NCBI GenBank assembly: GCA_019639055.1
Contig: JAHBSP010000005.1
Coordinates: 1-64,000 of the forward strand
Length of the DNA: 64,000 bases
Source: Microbacteriaceae bacterium
Lineage (GTDB): Bacteria > Actinomycetota > Actinomycetes > Actinomycetales > Microbacteriaceae
Direction: 5' to 3'
Positions 16,365 to 25,333 of the stretch are shown one piece after another; the first letter of the stretch is position 1; every line of letters begins with the position of its first letter. The notes below the pieces were generated by a model that made no database searches, was not told where the DNA came from, and saw only the letters and a list, made by a program, of their open reading frames with translations. The position numbers and the translations under genes are program-made.

Positions 16365-17842
16365 TGAGCTTTGATTTAGCGCAATTAACCAGTTGGAATG
16401 CACCTTGGAAAGGCGTAAAGGTTGCAGTTTTCGGCGCCGGCGCCAGTGGATTCTCAGTAGCAGATACCCTTCAAGAGCTGGAATGCAAGGTGTTGTTGGT
16501 CGCACAAGAAGTCGCGAATGATCACAAAAACATGCTTGACGTGCTCGGGATTGATTACCTTGAAGCAGGTGAGGAAGAAACTATAAAAAAGTTTGCTGAC
16601 TTCCAGCCAGACTTTTTGGTAGTTGCACCGGGCATCCGTCAAAGTAATCCGGTATTGCTTTGGGCTAATGAGCAGGGTATTCCGGTTATGGGAGATATTG
16701 AACTTGCTTGGAGACTAAAAGATAAATCTCATGCAGAAGTTCCTTGGGTGCTAATTACTGGAACCAACGGTAAAACCACTACAACTGAACTCATAGAACA
16801 TGTGCTCAACTCACTCGGCTATCCTGCTGTTGCTTGTGGAAATTACGGCAGACCAATTCTTGACGTTGTGCGACTGCCTGAACAAGTTTCCTGCTATGTG
16901 GTGGAAATTTCCAGTTTTCAACTTCACTGGATAAATACTCGCCCGGAAGCGCAAATTTCTCCGTATGCGAGTGTTTGTTTGAATGTAGCTGAGGACCATG
17001 TTGACTGGCATGGAAGCTTCGAAAACTACAAGTCTGATAAGGCGAAAGTCTATTCCAATACCAGCAGAGTGTGTATCTACAACAAAGCGGATCCAGTAAC
17101 CATACAAATGGTTGAAGACGCGGATGTTGTGGAGGGTGCGCGTGCAATTGGCTTTACACTTGGCGCTCCTGCCCCAGGAGAGCTGGGAATTATCGAGGAC
17201 ATGTTGGTTGATAGAGCTTTTGTGGAAGATCCGCACAACACCGCAGTAACTGTCATAGAAATTCCTGACCTCGAAAAAACCGGGCTAGTAACCCCGCACA
17301 ACATAAGCAATACCTTGGCGGCGGTAGCTGTTGCCAGATCTTTTGGGATTAAGGCAGAAAATATCGCTGAAGCTTTAGAGTCTTTTAGAATTTCTCCGCA
17401 CCGTCAGGAGCGGGTGGCGACTATTGATGAAGTGCTTTTTGTAAATGATTCAAAAGCAACCAATGCACACGCTGCAGGGGCCGCTTTAGCCAGTTACGAG
17501 TCGGTTGTTTGGATTTTAGGTGGCTTGCTGAAGGGGCAAGACATCAGCGAATTAGTCAAAAAGTATTCTGAAAGACTGCGAGCGGTTATTTTTATTGGCC
17601 GTGAAAAGAGTCAGTTACGGCAGATATTTGAACGACACGCGCCGTCTATACCTCAAGTAGAGGTTGAAACTAATGAGACTGAGTTAATAATGGCTAAAGC
17701 TGTTAGCGAAGCAAAACGATTCGCCAAACCGGGCGACGTGGTTTTGATGGCTCCAGCAGCTGCATCCATGGATCAGTTCAAAGACTACGCAGAACGCGGA
17801 GATTTTTTTAGAAAAGCAGTTAGGGAGTTGGAGGGGAACTAG
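16349..17842 (+). CDS. murD: UDP-N-acetylmuramoylalanine--D-glutamate ligase
   Basis: A 497-residue Mur ligase adding D-glutamate to UDP-MurNAc-L-Ala. The N-terminal Rossmann-like domain has VFGAGASGFSVADTL. The ATP loop is GTNGKTTTTE, and NVAEDHVDWHGSFENY and NDSKATNAHAAG are typical MurD blocks. The start is uncertain. GTG at 16349 overlaps mraY by 16 nt, while GTG at 16364 overlaps it by one base. Neither has a well-spaced ribosome-binding site: GGAG at 16346-16349 is adjacent to the first and 14 nt from the second. The stop overlaps the ftsW start by one base. Confidence 0.95.
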   Translation: MAVPLVSFDLAQLTSWNAPWKGVKVAVFGAGASGFSVADTLQELECKVLLVAQEVANDHKNMLDVLGIDYLEAGEEETIKKFADFQPDFLVVAPGIRQSNPVLLWANEQGIPVMGDIELAWRLKDKSHAEVPWVLITGTNGKTTTTELIEHVLNSLGYPAVACGNYGRPILDVVRLPEQVSCYVVEISSFQLHWINTRPEAQISPYASVCLNVAEDHVDWHGSFENYKSDKAKVYSNTSRVCIYNKADPVTIQMVEDADVVEGARAIGFTLGAPAPGELGIIEDMLVDRAFVEDPHNTAVTVIEIPDLEKTGLVTPHNISNTLAAVAVARSFGIKAENIAEALESFRISPHRQERVATIDEVLFVNDSKATNAHAAGAALASYESVVWILGGLLKGQDISELVKKYSERLRAVIFIGREKSQLRQIFERHAPSIPQVEVETNETELIMAKAVSEAKRFAKPGDVVLMAPAAASMDQFKDYAERGDFFRKAVRELEGN

Positions 17843-19068
17843 TGGTTATTCAGCAACCGAGACCTACCAGTAACTCCACCAACCCGCCACACAGGCGCAC
17901 AGCTGCAGAGTATCCTGCGGACAATACTGAGAAAGTTGAAAGCTTAGGTTTCAAAGTCTTTGTGAGCCAAGTTTTTAATCACCCTGGACGAGACTTTTAC
18001 TATCTTTTCGGTATCACGATTTTTATGGTCGTGTTCGGCAGTGTCATGGTGCTTTCCTCATCTTCAGTGGAATCAATTTCAAAGTTTGGTGAACCCTTTG
18101 CTTATGCTTCCAAGCATTTCTTAATTGCGTTACTCGCTGTGCCGATGATGTTGATTATCTCGCTACTACCGAGAGTTTTTTGGTTCAAATGGGCACGAAT
18201 TATTGCGATTGTAGCCATGGCGCTACAGATTGCTGTAGCAGTCGGTGGTATGTCAGTAGGCACTAACCGTAACTGGCTTAATCTTTTCGGGGTTACGATT
18301 CAGCCTTCAGAGATGATTAAGTTTTCTGTCATTTTGCTGCTAGCCGTGCTCATAGCAAGACGAACTCCGTTAGGGCCAACCTGGCAGGAGCAACTTATGC
18401 CTGCGGGAATTGCAGCAGTTGGTGCACTAATACTGGTTATGCTCGGAAACGACCTTGGAACCGCAATAGTGATTGCACTAATCTGCCTGTCTTGCTATTA
18501 CTTTGCTGGAGTGCGTATTAAATATCTTTTTACACTGATTGCTGTTGGTGGAGTAACCGCTTTAGGCTTTGTGCTTTCTAGCCCGGATCGGCTAAACCGT
18601 GTAACCAGTTTTATGGCTGACGAGTGCGACATTCTTAAAGAGTGTTGGCAGGTATCGCAGGCAAACTTCGCTTTAGCAAACGGTGGAATTTTCGGTGTCG
18701 GTCTTGGGAATTCAAAAGCAAAATGGCTATATCTTCCAACCGCTGAAAATGACTTCATCTTTGCTGTGATTGGCGAAGAGCTGGGGCTGATTGGCGCGGT
18801 GGCAGTAATTATTCTTTACATTGCTATGGCGGGTGTGATGGTGCGCATCCTCGTAAAGTCCGCTGACCAGTTCTCGAGAGTTGTTGTAGGTGGTGTACTT
18901 GCTTGGGTAGTTTTCCAGGCATTGCTAAATATCGCCGTGGTTTTGCAGCTATTTCCCGTGCTGGGTGTCCCTTTGCCGTTTATATCCGCGGGTGGTTCGG
19001 CATTAGTTGCTACCCTTGCCGGGGTTGGACTTGTCCTTGGTGTTGCCCGAAGGCAGAACGCTCAGTGA
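17842..19068 (+). CDS. ftsW: Septal peptidoglycan glycosyltransferase FtsW
   Basis: A 408-residue SEDS-family membrane protein that polymerises lipid II at the septum together with FtsI. About ten transmembrane helices follow a roughly 50-residue polar N terminus. SEDS blocks include GTNRNWL, QPSEMIKFS (with the conserved PSE), GNDLGTA, AENDFIFAVIGEELG, and PFISAGGSALVA near the C terminus. GTG start at 17842, preceded by GGAGGGGA, overlaps the murD stop by one base. The stop overlaps the murG start (GTGA). Confidence 0.96.
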   Translation: MVIQQPRPTSNSTNPPHRRTAAEYPADNTEKVESLGFKVFVSQVFNHPGRDFYYLFGITIFMVVFGSVMVLSSSSVESISKFGEPFAYASKHFLIALLAVPMMLIISLLPRVFWFKWARIIAIVAMALQIAVAVGGMSVGTNRNWLNLFGVTIQPSEMIKFSVILLLAVLIARRTPLGPTWQEQLMPAGIAAVGALILVMLGNDLGTAIVIALICLSCYYFAGVRIKYLFTLIAVGGVTALGFVLSSPDRLNRVTSFMADECDILKECWQVSQANFALANGGIFGVGLGNSKAKWLYLPTAENDFIFAVIGEELGLIGAVAVIILYIAMAGVMVRILVKSADQFSRVVVGGVLAWVVFQALLNIAVVLQLFPVLGVPLPFISAGGSALVATLAGVGLVLGVARRQNAQ

Positions 19069-20147
19069 CAACCTATTTACTAGCTGGCGGTGGCACAGCA
19101 GGGCACGTGAACCCATTGCTGGCATTGGCTGATGAAATCCGAGACAATCAACCTGGAGATGAAGTTCTTATTCTCGGAACTAACGAGGGACTAGAAGGCA
19201 AGCTAGTTCCAGAAAAGAACTTTGAATTATTGACGATACCTAAACTTCCTTTTCCAAGAAAACTGAACGGATATTCGTTGAAGTTTCCTTTTAGGTTCCA
19301 ATCATCCGTAAAAAAAATCAAGCGCATTTTGAAAGAACGCAAAGTGGATGTTGTGGTCGGTTTTGGTGGTTATGCCGCAGCTCCTGCTTACATGGCAGCA
19401 AAAAAACAGCTACCGATAATTGTTTGTGAACCAAATGTTCTTCCCGGCATCGCTAATAAGATTGGTGCAAAGTGGGCGAAAGCGGTGGCAGTTGCCTACG
19501 AGGGCACAGAACTTCCAAACGCCACCTTTGTAGGTGTACCAATTCGAAAAGAAATCTTCAAGGATCAGGTTTCAAAAACTGTTGCAGCAAAAGAGTTTGG
19601 CTTAGATTCAAAGAAACCGATATTGCTGGTCTTCGGTGGATCGCTGGGAGCTAAAACCATAAATGACACAGTCTGGCAAGCAGCAGAGAGCATCCTCGCT
19701 ACCGGTTGGCAGATTTTGCAGATTACCGGCGCCAAGTGGGATGCGCCTGGCACAGCTGCAAAAGGTCACCATGTGACAAAGTATGTGAGCAAAATGGCTT
19801 ACGCTTATTCGGCAGCAGATTTGGTGCTGTCGCGGTCTGGAGCGTCCAGTGTGGCTGAAATAACAGCTCTCGCAAAAGCGGCTGTATATGTGCCACTTCC
19901 TATTGGCAACGGGGAACAAGAGCTAAACGCCGGGTGGGCAGTTGATCACGGAGCAGCGATTTTAGTAAAGGACGAGGCATTCACTCCAGAGTGGGTTGAA
20001 ACCTCACTTCTAAAAATCCTGCAAGACTCTGAACTGATCCAGCAAATGCGGGATGCTCACCGTAGAGCTACCTCAGCGCACAATGCCAGTGGAGCAAGTA
20101 ACCTACTTGCCCTCGTAAATCAGGCCACTTCTGAAAATCACTCTTAG
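19065..20147 (+). CDS. murG: UDP-GlcNAc--lipid I N-acetylglucosaminyltransferase
   Basis: A 360-residue peripheral membrane glycosyltransferase that converts lipid I to lipid II. The N terminus MTTYLLAGGGTAGHVNP contains the GGGTAGH loop. VGFGGYAAAP, the second G loop FGGSLGAKTIND, SRSGASSVAEI and GNGEQELNA complete the MurG set. The start was placed at the GTG at 19065, which overlaps the ftsW stop by three bases (GTGA). The frame is open further upstream inside ftsW, but that extension is unrelated to MurG and runs out of frame with FtsW. Confidence 0.95.
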   Translation: MTTYLLAGGGTAGHVNPLLALADEIRDNQPGDEVLILGTNEGLEGKLVPEKNFELLTIPKLPFPRKLNGYSLKFPFRFQSSVKKIKRILKERKVDVVVGFGGYAAAPAYMAAKKQLPIIVCEPNVLPGIANKIGAKWAKAVAVAYEGTELPNATFVGVPIRKEIFKDQVSKTVAAKEFGLDSKKPILLVFGGSLGAKTINDTVWQAAESILATGWQILQITGAKWDAPGTAAKGHHVTKYVSKMAYAYSAADLVLSRSGASSVAEITALAKAAVYVPLPIGNGEQELNAGWAVDHGAAILVKDEAFTPEWVETSLLKILQDSELIQQMRDAHRRATSAHNASGASNLLALVNQATSENHS

Positions 20148-20156
20148 GCTTAAAGG

Positions 20157-21521
20157 GTGATTAGACCTAACCCCAACACCCAAATTCCGGAAAGTATTGA
20201 AATGCCCTATTTTGCCGGCATTGGAGGCACTGGGATGAGTGCAATTGCCAGCGTTTTCCTTGATCAGGGTTTTAGGGTTTTCGGTTCTGATCCCAAAGCA
20301 TCGCCAACCGTGGATCTACTGATTTCTCGAGGAGCCAAGGTAACAACCTCGCAGATTGATCCACTCCCAGAAGGCATCGACGCATTCATTTTCACCGGAG
20401 CGCTCAAAGAAGATAATCCGCAGTATCTTGAGGCTCAACGTCTTGGAATTCCAGTACTACACCGATCTCAAGCTCTTGCATACCTTGCCCGTGGCAAAAG
20501 AATAATAGCGGTTGCTGGAGCCCACGGTAAGACAACTACGACAGGGATGATTGCTACCGCACTCAGCAAAATGGGTGCCGACCCTAGTTTTGTGAACGGT
20601 AGCCCTATATCCGCACTTGGCACAGCCGCCAAAATTGGCAAGTCAGATTTGTTCGTGATTGAGGCGGATGAGTCAGATGGTTCATTCTTGCTCTACGACA
20701 CCGAAGTTGCGGTTATTACTAACGTGGACCCTGATCACCTTGATTTTTGGGAAACGGAAGAGCGATATGTTGCAGCTTTTGCAGAATTTGCTGAAAAAGC
20801 TACGGGTGCGGTCGTGCGCTGGAACGGTATTGAGGGTGTGCGTCGAGGTATTACTTACGGACTTGAAGAGGATTCCAATGTGATGCTGAATCTCAGCGAA
20901 GTCTCTCCACGCGTAAAGGGCACCGTTGATATAGCGGGTGTAACTGTGCCACTAGAACTTGCTGTTGCAGGCAAACACAATGCTCTAAACGCTACCGCTG
21001 CCATGGCAACCCTGGTTGGTTTAGGGTTTAATCCGGTACGCGCATCCGAGGCTCTTGCTCAGTTCACCGGCACCAGCCGCAGGTTTGAACTTTTGGGCAC
21101 TCCGCAGGGGGTAGCAGTTTATGACGACTATGCGCATCATCCAACGGAAGTTCACGCAACCTTAGCCATGGCAAAGTCGCTGAATACTACCGGGCGAGTA
21201 ATTGCGGTGCACCAACCACATCAGTTCTCTAGGACTCAACTTAGAGCGGATGAATTTGCCGGCATATTTGAAGAATTTGCCGATTTTACAGTTGTGCTCG
21301 ACATTTATGCGGCCAGAGAGGAACCCATTCCGGGAGTGACTGGCCAATTTATCGTGGATAAATTCTCTAATCAATCGAAGGCAAAACATATCGGTGGATT
21401 TGCAGAGGCTACAGACTTTTTGGCTAGTTTTGCTCAGCCTGGAGATTCGGTTATTTTCCTCAGCGGAGGGGATGCTTACATCGCCGCTAATTTGCTGGTG
21501 CAGAAACTTGAGGCCAGATAA
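20157..21521 (+). CDS. murC: UDP-N-acetylmuramate--L-alanine ligase
   Basis: A 454-residue Mur ligase catalysing the first amino-acid addition (L-Ala) to UDP-MurNAc. Motifs are the N-terminal GIGGTGMSAIA, the ATP loop GAHGKTTTTGM, IEADESDGSFL, TNVDPDHLDFW, and YDDYAHHPTEV. GTG at 20157 gives the N terminus MIRPNPNTQIPESIE, which fits actinobacterial MurC proteins, although AAAGG sits immediately against the start. An internal ATG at 20202 would cut into the nucleotide-binding fold. ftsQ follows after 2 nt, with no ddl gene between them. Confidence 0.95.
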   Translation: MIRPNPNTQIPESIEMPYFAGIGGTGMSAIASVFLDQGFRVFGSDPKASPTVDLLISRGAKVTTSQIDPLPEGIDAFIFTGALKEDNPQYLEAQRLGIPVLHRSQALAYLARGKRIIAVAGAHGKTTTTGMIATALSKMGADPSFVNGSPISALGTAAKIGKSDLFVIEADESDGSFLLYDTEVAVITNVDPDHLDFWETEERYVAAFAEFAEKATGAVVRWNGIEGVRRGITYGLEEDSNVMLNLSEVSPRVKGTVDIAGVTVPLELAVAGKHNALNATAAMATLVGLGFNPVRASEALAQFTGTSRRFELLGTPQGVAVYDDYAHHPTEVHATLAMAKSLNTTGRVIAVHQPHQFSRTQLRADEFAGIFEEFADFTVVLDIYAAREEPIPGVTGQFIVDKFSNQSKAKHIGGFAEATDFLASFAQPGDSVIFLSGGDAYIAANLLVQKLEAR

Positions 21522-21523
21522 TT

Positions 21524-22360
21524 ATGCGACGCCCGTCAGCACCTGGTGATAAGGCAGCATCCGCAAGATCTGCACTAAAACAGGCAAAGGCCGAGTCTCG
21601 CAACGCAACTAGGGCACGCATCCGCTATGAAAAACAAGAAGCGAAACGATTCACTAAGGAAGTTAGACAACGTCGCATAGCCGTTTTTTCGGTAATTGGG
21701 TTCTTTGTCTGTCTAGGGCTAGTGATGGTAATTGCAATATACACTCCACTTTTTGCGGTGAGAAATATTCAGATTCTCGGTACGGAACGTATTGATCCTG
21801 CTCAGGTTGTGGCATCGCTTTCACATTTGGAGGGTGTGCCACTGCCGCAGGTTGAAAATGAGATGATTTCTGAGCAACTCTCAGATTTCAAAACAGTTGC
21901 AAGTTTCACTATTTCTCGTGAACTTCCGAATACTCTTATCGTTCACATTGTGGAACGTAAAGAGATTGCGGCGGTCAGAATTGCGAGTGGATACGAACTT
22001 ATCGATGCTGCAGGCGTAGTTTTGGGGGAGAGTGAAACCAGACCTAATGGTATTCCAGAGATTTTGGTGCAGAATCTCAGTGCCGAGGACATAGTTTTCA
22101 AAGAAGTAATGCAAGTGCTGCTCTCATTCCCTCAATCTCTAAGTGAGGAACTAGTTGGTATTACCGGCACCACAAAAGACAATTTAACTATTACTCTCAC
22201 CACGGGGCAGCGAGTGATTTGGGGGGATGCTTCCCAATCTGAGTTGAAAAATGCAGTCCTAGAGGTGCTTCGTGAAGCCAACGGAAATTCTCGGGATTTG
22301 ATTTACGATGTTTCTGCCCCAAACTCTCCAGTTGTAAAGCAAAACACCGCCACAAACTGA
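21524..22360 (+). CDS. ftsQ: Cell division protein FtsQ (POTRA domain)
   Basis: A 278-residue bitopic protein. A long Lys/Arg/Ala-rich cytoplasmic N terminus (1-48) is followed by one transmembrane helix (about 52-74) and a POTRA domain beginning FAVRNIQILGTERI. A FtsQ-type beta domain follows with PNTLIVHIVERKEIAAV. It scaffolds FtsL and the septal synthase. It lies between murC and ftsZ, as in nearly all Actinobacteria. ATG at 21524 is 2 nt after the murC stop, so it probably reads on the same transcript. Confidence 0.93.
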   Translation: MRRPSAPGDKAASARSALKQAKAESRNATRARIRYEKQEAKRFTKEVRQRRIAVFSVIGFFVCLGLVMVIAIYTPLFAVRNIQILGTERIDPAQVVASLSHLEGVPLPQVENEMISEQLSDFKTVASFTISRELPNTLIVHIVERKEIAAVRIASGYELIDAAGVVLGESETRPNGIPEILVQNLSAEDIVFKEVMQVLLSFPQSLSEELVGITGTTKDNLTITLTTGQRVIWGDASQSELKNAVLEVLREANGNSRDLIYDVSAPNSPVVKQNTATN

Positions 22361-22412
22361 TACTTTTCGACACGCCCAACACATAAGCGTTCAATACAAC
22401 ACTTTCGCGCAA

Positions 22413-22440
22413 TTATCTATTAGCCTTGATAATTTATAAA
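22413..22440 (+). promoter_or_regulatory. Possible ftsZ promoter
   Basis: The 122-bp gap before ftsZ is AT-rich and contains TATAAA (22435-22440) with TTATCT (22413-22418) 16 bp upstream. GATAAT at 22428-22433 is an alternative -10. Separate promoters in front of ftsZ are usual in Actinobacteria. Assignment is by eye only. Confidence 0.3.
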
Positions 22441-22482
22441 ACTTTGAACTTCAAGTAGAGGTTAAGAGTTTGGAGGAGCGAA

Positions 22483-23601
22483 ATGTCAAACAATTATTTG
22501 GCAGACATTAAAGTAGTCGGTATTGGTGGCGGCGGAGTTAACGCTGTCAACCGCATGATTGAAATGGGTCTGCGCGGTGCAGAGTTTATTGCAATCAACA
22601 CAGACGCCCAAGCGCTCCTTCTAAGTGACGCCGACGTAAAAATTGACATTGGTCGTGAACTCACCAGAGGTCTTGGAGCAGGAGCAGACCCCGAAGTCGG
22701 GCGTAGAAGCGCAGAAGATCATGTAGAAGAGATTGAACAAGCACTAACAGGTGCTGACATGGTCTTTGTTACCGCAGGTGAAGGTGGGGGAACAGGTACC
22801 GGAGCAGCTCCTGTTATCGCCAGAATTGCCCGAACCGTTGGAGCTTTGACTATTGGTGTTGTAACTAAGCCTTTCAGTTTTGAAGGAAAGCGCCGTAGCG
22901 ACCAGGCCGATTCAGGCATCAGGGCATTACGAGACGAAGTAGACACTCTGATAGTGGTTCCAAACGAACGACTACTCGAACTTAGCGACCGTGGCCTCAG
23001 CATGCTTGAAGCATTCCAAACTGCCGATCAGGTGCTGCTTGCTGGTGTTCAGGGAATAACTGATTTGATTACCACTCCAGGGCTAATCAACCTTGACTTC
23101 GCCGATGTGAAAAGCGTAATGAAGGGCGCAGGAAGCGCGCTGATGGGCATCGGATCATCTCGTGGGGCAGATCGTGCCATTAAGGCAGCTGAAATGGCTA
23201 TTTCTTCACCACTGCTTGAATCAAGTATCGAGGGTGCACACGGTGTGCTGATTTCAATTCAAGGTGGTTCAAACCTCGGAATCTTTGAAATAAGTGATGC
23301 AGCAAAGTTAGTTCAAGAGGCAGTACACCCAGAAGCAAACATTATCTTTGGTGCTGTAATAGACGACACCCTCGGAGATGAGGTTCGGGTAACAGTTATT
23401 GCAGCCGGCTTTGATGAACTAAAGCCACAACCAATAAGACCACAGCATCTTGCTTCTACTGAGGAAGAGTACGCGGTCGAAAACTCGACCAGTAGTCACG
23501 ACTATCAGGCAGAACCCAAGTCAGATCCCGGTGCAAACCTTCCTGACACCCAAGAATATGACTCTCTTTCTGATTTGGACGTGCCTGAGTTCATGCGATG
23601 A
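22483..23601 (+). CDS. ftsZ: Cell division GTPase FtsZ
   Basis: A 372-residue tubulin-like GTPase forming the Z ring. The N-terminal [11 protein letters not shown] (15-25) and the tubulin signature [10 protein letters not shown] (101-110) bind GTP. The synergy-loop residues of the C-terminal subdomain are intact. A variable acidic linker (about 320-362) leads to the conserved C-terminal peptide DLDVPEFMR, which contacts SepF in Actinobacteria; sepF lies two genes downstream. ATG at 22483 with a strong GGAGGAG upstream predicts high expression. The stop overlaps the next start (ATGA). Confidence 0.98.
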   Translation: MSNNYLADIKVVGIGGGGVNAVNRMIEMGLRGAEFIAINTDAQALLLSDADVKIDIGRELTRGLGAGADPEVGRRSAEDHVEEIEQALTGADMVFVTAGEGGGTGTGAAPVIARIARTVGALTIGVVTKPFSFEGKRRSDQADSGIRALRDEVDTLIVVPNERLLELSDRGLSMLEAFQTADQVLLAGVQGITDLITTPGLINLDFADVKSVMKGAGSALMGIGSSRGADRAIKAAEMAISSPLLESSIEGAHGVLISIQGGSNLGIFEISDAAKLVQEAVHPEANIIFGAVIDDTLGDEVRVTVIAAGFDELKPQPIRPQHLASTEEEYAVENSTSSHDYQAEPKSDPGANLPDTQEYDSLSDLDVPEFMR

Positions 23602-24311
23602 CCTCGTTAGAGCTCTTTGAGCGTTACGAGGCTATAAATAAACAGATTAGTGATGCGCTCGATCGCGCCGGAAGGAATGATTCTGCAGAACTAATCGTTG
23701 TGACCAAGAATCATCCTGCATCACTGATTACAGATTTGGCGTCGCTGGGGGTACAGAACGTTGGCGAAAACCGTCATCAGGAAGCATCACAAAAACATAA
23801 TGAAGTTTTGAGGAATGTCAGTGACGGAGCAATCGATACAGAATCGCAGATTTCAAACCTAAACTGGCACTTTATCGGGCAACTGCAATCCAATAAAGCA
23901 AAGGCAATCTGCGAGTGGGCAAATGTGATCCATTCCATTGATTCTCAAAAAGCGCTAAACCATATACTCCTTCACCCAAACAAACCTAAATTCTTTCTGC
24001 AGTACAGCGCTGACCGAGATCAAAAACGCAGTGGTCTCGGTAAAGAAGATTTGTTTGCACTGACCGAATTGATTCCAGAGACCGAGGTAAAAAGATTCCT
24101 TGGTGTAATGATGGTTGCCCCATTAAACGTGAATCCAGAAGCTACTTTTGAACAACTCAAAAATGTCTCAGATGAACTTCAGGAACGTTACCCAGAAGCG
24201 AAATATATCTCAGCAGGTATGAGTGAAGACTTTGAAATTGCGCTGCAATATGGTGCGACACACCTTCGAATAGGTACGGCAATCACCGGAAAACGTTCAT
24301 CTTCGGGTTAA
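23598..24311 (+). CDS. yggS: YggS/YlmE-family PLP homeostasis protein
   Basis: A 237-residue single-domain alanine-racemase-fold protein that binds pyridoxal 5'-phosphate and helps vitamin B6 homeostasis. The PLP lysine is in [38 protein letters not shown] and [27 protein letters not shown] are signature blocks. It overlaps ftsZ by 4 nt. In most Actinobacteria the laccase-domain gene pgeF/yfiH lies between ftsZ and this gene; it is absent here. Position in the cluster is conserved, though a division role is unproven. Confidence 0.93.
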   Translation: MTSLELFERYEAINKQISDALDRAGRNDSAELIVVTKNHPASLITDLASLGVQNVGENRHQEASQKHNEVLRNVSDGAIDTESQISNLNWHFIGQLQSNKAKAICEWANVIHSIDSQKALNHILLHPNKPKFFLQYSADRDQKRSGLGKEDLFALTELIPETEVKRFLGVMMVAPLNVNPEATFEQLKNVSDELQERYPEAKYISAGMSEDFEIALQYGATHLRIGTAITGKRSSSG

Positions 24312-24344
24312 TCTGGCAATGCAAAAGTGTTTTTCGGAGGAAAA

Positions 24345-24791
24345 ATGGCAAATCCATTCAAGAGTGCATTAGCTTACCTAGGCTTAGTTGAAACTGATGA
24401 GTATGTTGAGGAACCTCAGCAGCGAGTCCATACAACTGAGGCGCAAGCTACACCACGTGCCCAGGTAACTCCGATTCGTCGTGCTGCTGCGAAGGGAGCG
24501 GTGGAATTGAACGAAATCATGACTGTTCGCCCACGTCAGTACCGTGAAGCGCAGGTTATTGCTGAAAACTTCCGTCAGGGTGTTCCAGTAATTATGAACC
24601 TGACCGATATGAATGACGCTGAAGCACAGAAACTTATTGATTTCTCTAGCGGTTTGGTTATGGGACTTAACGGTTCCATCGAGCGGGTAACTTCCAAGGT
24701 GTTTCTGATTTCGCCTGCATACGTTGCAGTATCCGGTGAAAGTGGAGCTCCTGAAGAAGATCTTCGCGAAGACTTTTTCGCTGACCGCTAA
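24345..24791 (+). CDS. sepF: Cell division protein SepF
   Basis: A 148-residue SepF that anchors FtsZ to the membrane in Actinobacteria, which lack FtsA. The N terminus MANPFKSALAYLGL is the amphipathic membrane-binding helix. A flexible linker follows, then the globular domain with VRPRQYREAQVIAENFRQG and DFSSGLVMGLNGSIERVTSKVFL-type residues, the FtsZ-binding beta domain. Start at ATG 24345, just after GGAGG (24336-24340). A GTG 18 nt upstream is in frame but would place the ribosome-binding site inside the gene. Confidence 0.95.
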   Translation: MANPFKSALAYLGLVETDEYVEEPQQRVHTTEAQATPRAQVTPIRRAAAKGAVELNEIMTVRPRQYREAQVIAENFRQGVPVIMNLTDMNDAEAQKLIDFSSGLVMGLNGSIERVTSKVFLISPAYVAVSGESGAPEEDLREDFFADR

Positions 24792-24811
24792 ATTAAGAAT
24801 TAGCTAAACGT

Positions 24812-25099
24812 ATGGGGGTTATTGCTCTCATCCTTTACTGGATTGTATTCGTATACAATCTGCTAATTTGGGCACGGATCATCATTGAAATGCTAATGAG
24901 CCTGAATAGAAATTTTCGGCCCTCAGGTTTTATAGCTCTAATCTTTGAGGTGATATTTACACTCACGGACCCGCCACTGAAATTTGTACGTAAGTTGCTA
25001 AAACCGGTGCCTGTTGGCCCCGTTTTATTGGACCTAAGCCCAATATTGTTGCTGTTAGCAACATCCATTCTGCTTCGAGTTTTAGTGAGTTATATATAA
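24812..25099 (+). CDS. YggT/YlmG family membrane protein
   Basis: A 95-residue protein with two hydrophobic helices (about 3-23 and 70-92) flanking a short loop with TDPPLKFVRKLLKPVPVGPVLLDLSP. The block TDPPL...R...PP-G-hydrophobic-D-S is the YggT signature. It follows sepF and precedes divIVA, as in most Gram-positives, and a role in membrane organisation or osmotic response has been proposed for relatives. ATG at 24812. The stop codon abuts the start of the mini-DivIVA gene. Confidence 0.9.
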   Translation: MGVIALILYWIVFVYNLLIWARIIIEMLMSLNRNFRPSGFIALIFEVIFTLTDPPLKFVRKLLKPVPVGPVLLDLSPILLLLATSILLRVLVSYI

Positions 25100-25258
25100 A
25101 TGGGCCTTACTCCAGAAGACATATTTTCTAAGCGTTTTAACCTAACTAAATTCCGTACCGGGTATGACCAGGACGAAGTCGACGATTTTCTGGATGAGGT
25201 AAGTGAGGAAATTAAGCGGCTCTTAAAAGTGATTGATGAACTAAAACGCGACAAGTAG
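25100..25258 (+). CDS. Mini-DivIVA: 52-residue DivIVA N-terminal domain protein
   Basis: A short intact frame starts with ATG directly after the yggT stop and ends with TAG at 25256-25258. The product reads MGLTPEDIFSKRFNLTKFR, continues with GYDQDEVDDFLDEVSEE and ends IDELKRDK. It matches residues 1-50 of the downstream DivIVA at roughly two thirds of positions or better, including the membrane-binding loop and the start of the coiled coil, then stops. The nucleotide sequences are also clearly related, with many third-position changes, which suggests a duplication kept under selection and not a fresh fragment. It could bind membrane or form mixed dimers with DivIVA. A decaying duplicate is the alternative. 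Confidence 0.8.
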   Translation: MGLTPEDIFSKRFNLTKFRTGYDQDEVDDFLDEVSEEIKRLLKVIDELKRDK

Positions 25259-25333
25259 CGTTCAACTTTATCTATTAGTTACTTTCGGGGTATTCTTGAT
25301 AAATCGCAACATTGAAAGGCGCCTAAAAAAGAT

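Noticed and set aside
18903..19064. Upstream extension of the murG frame inside ftsW
   Set aside because: The extension reads an unrelated frame of ftsW. The GTG at 19065 gives the exact MurG N terminus and the usual GTGA overlap.
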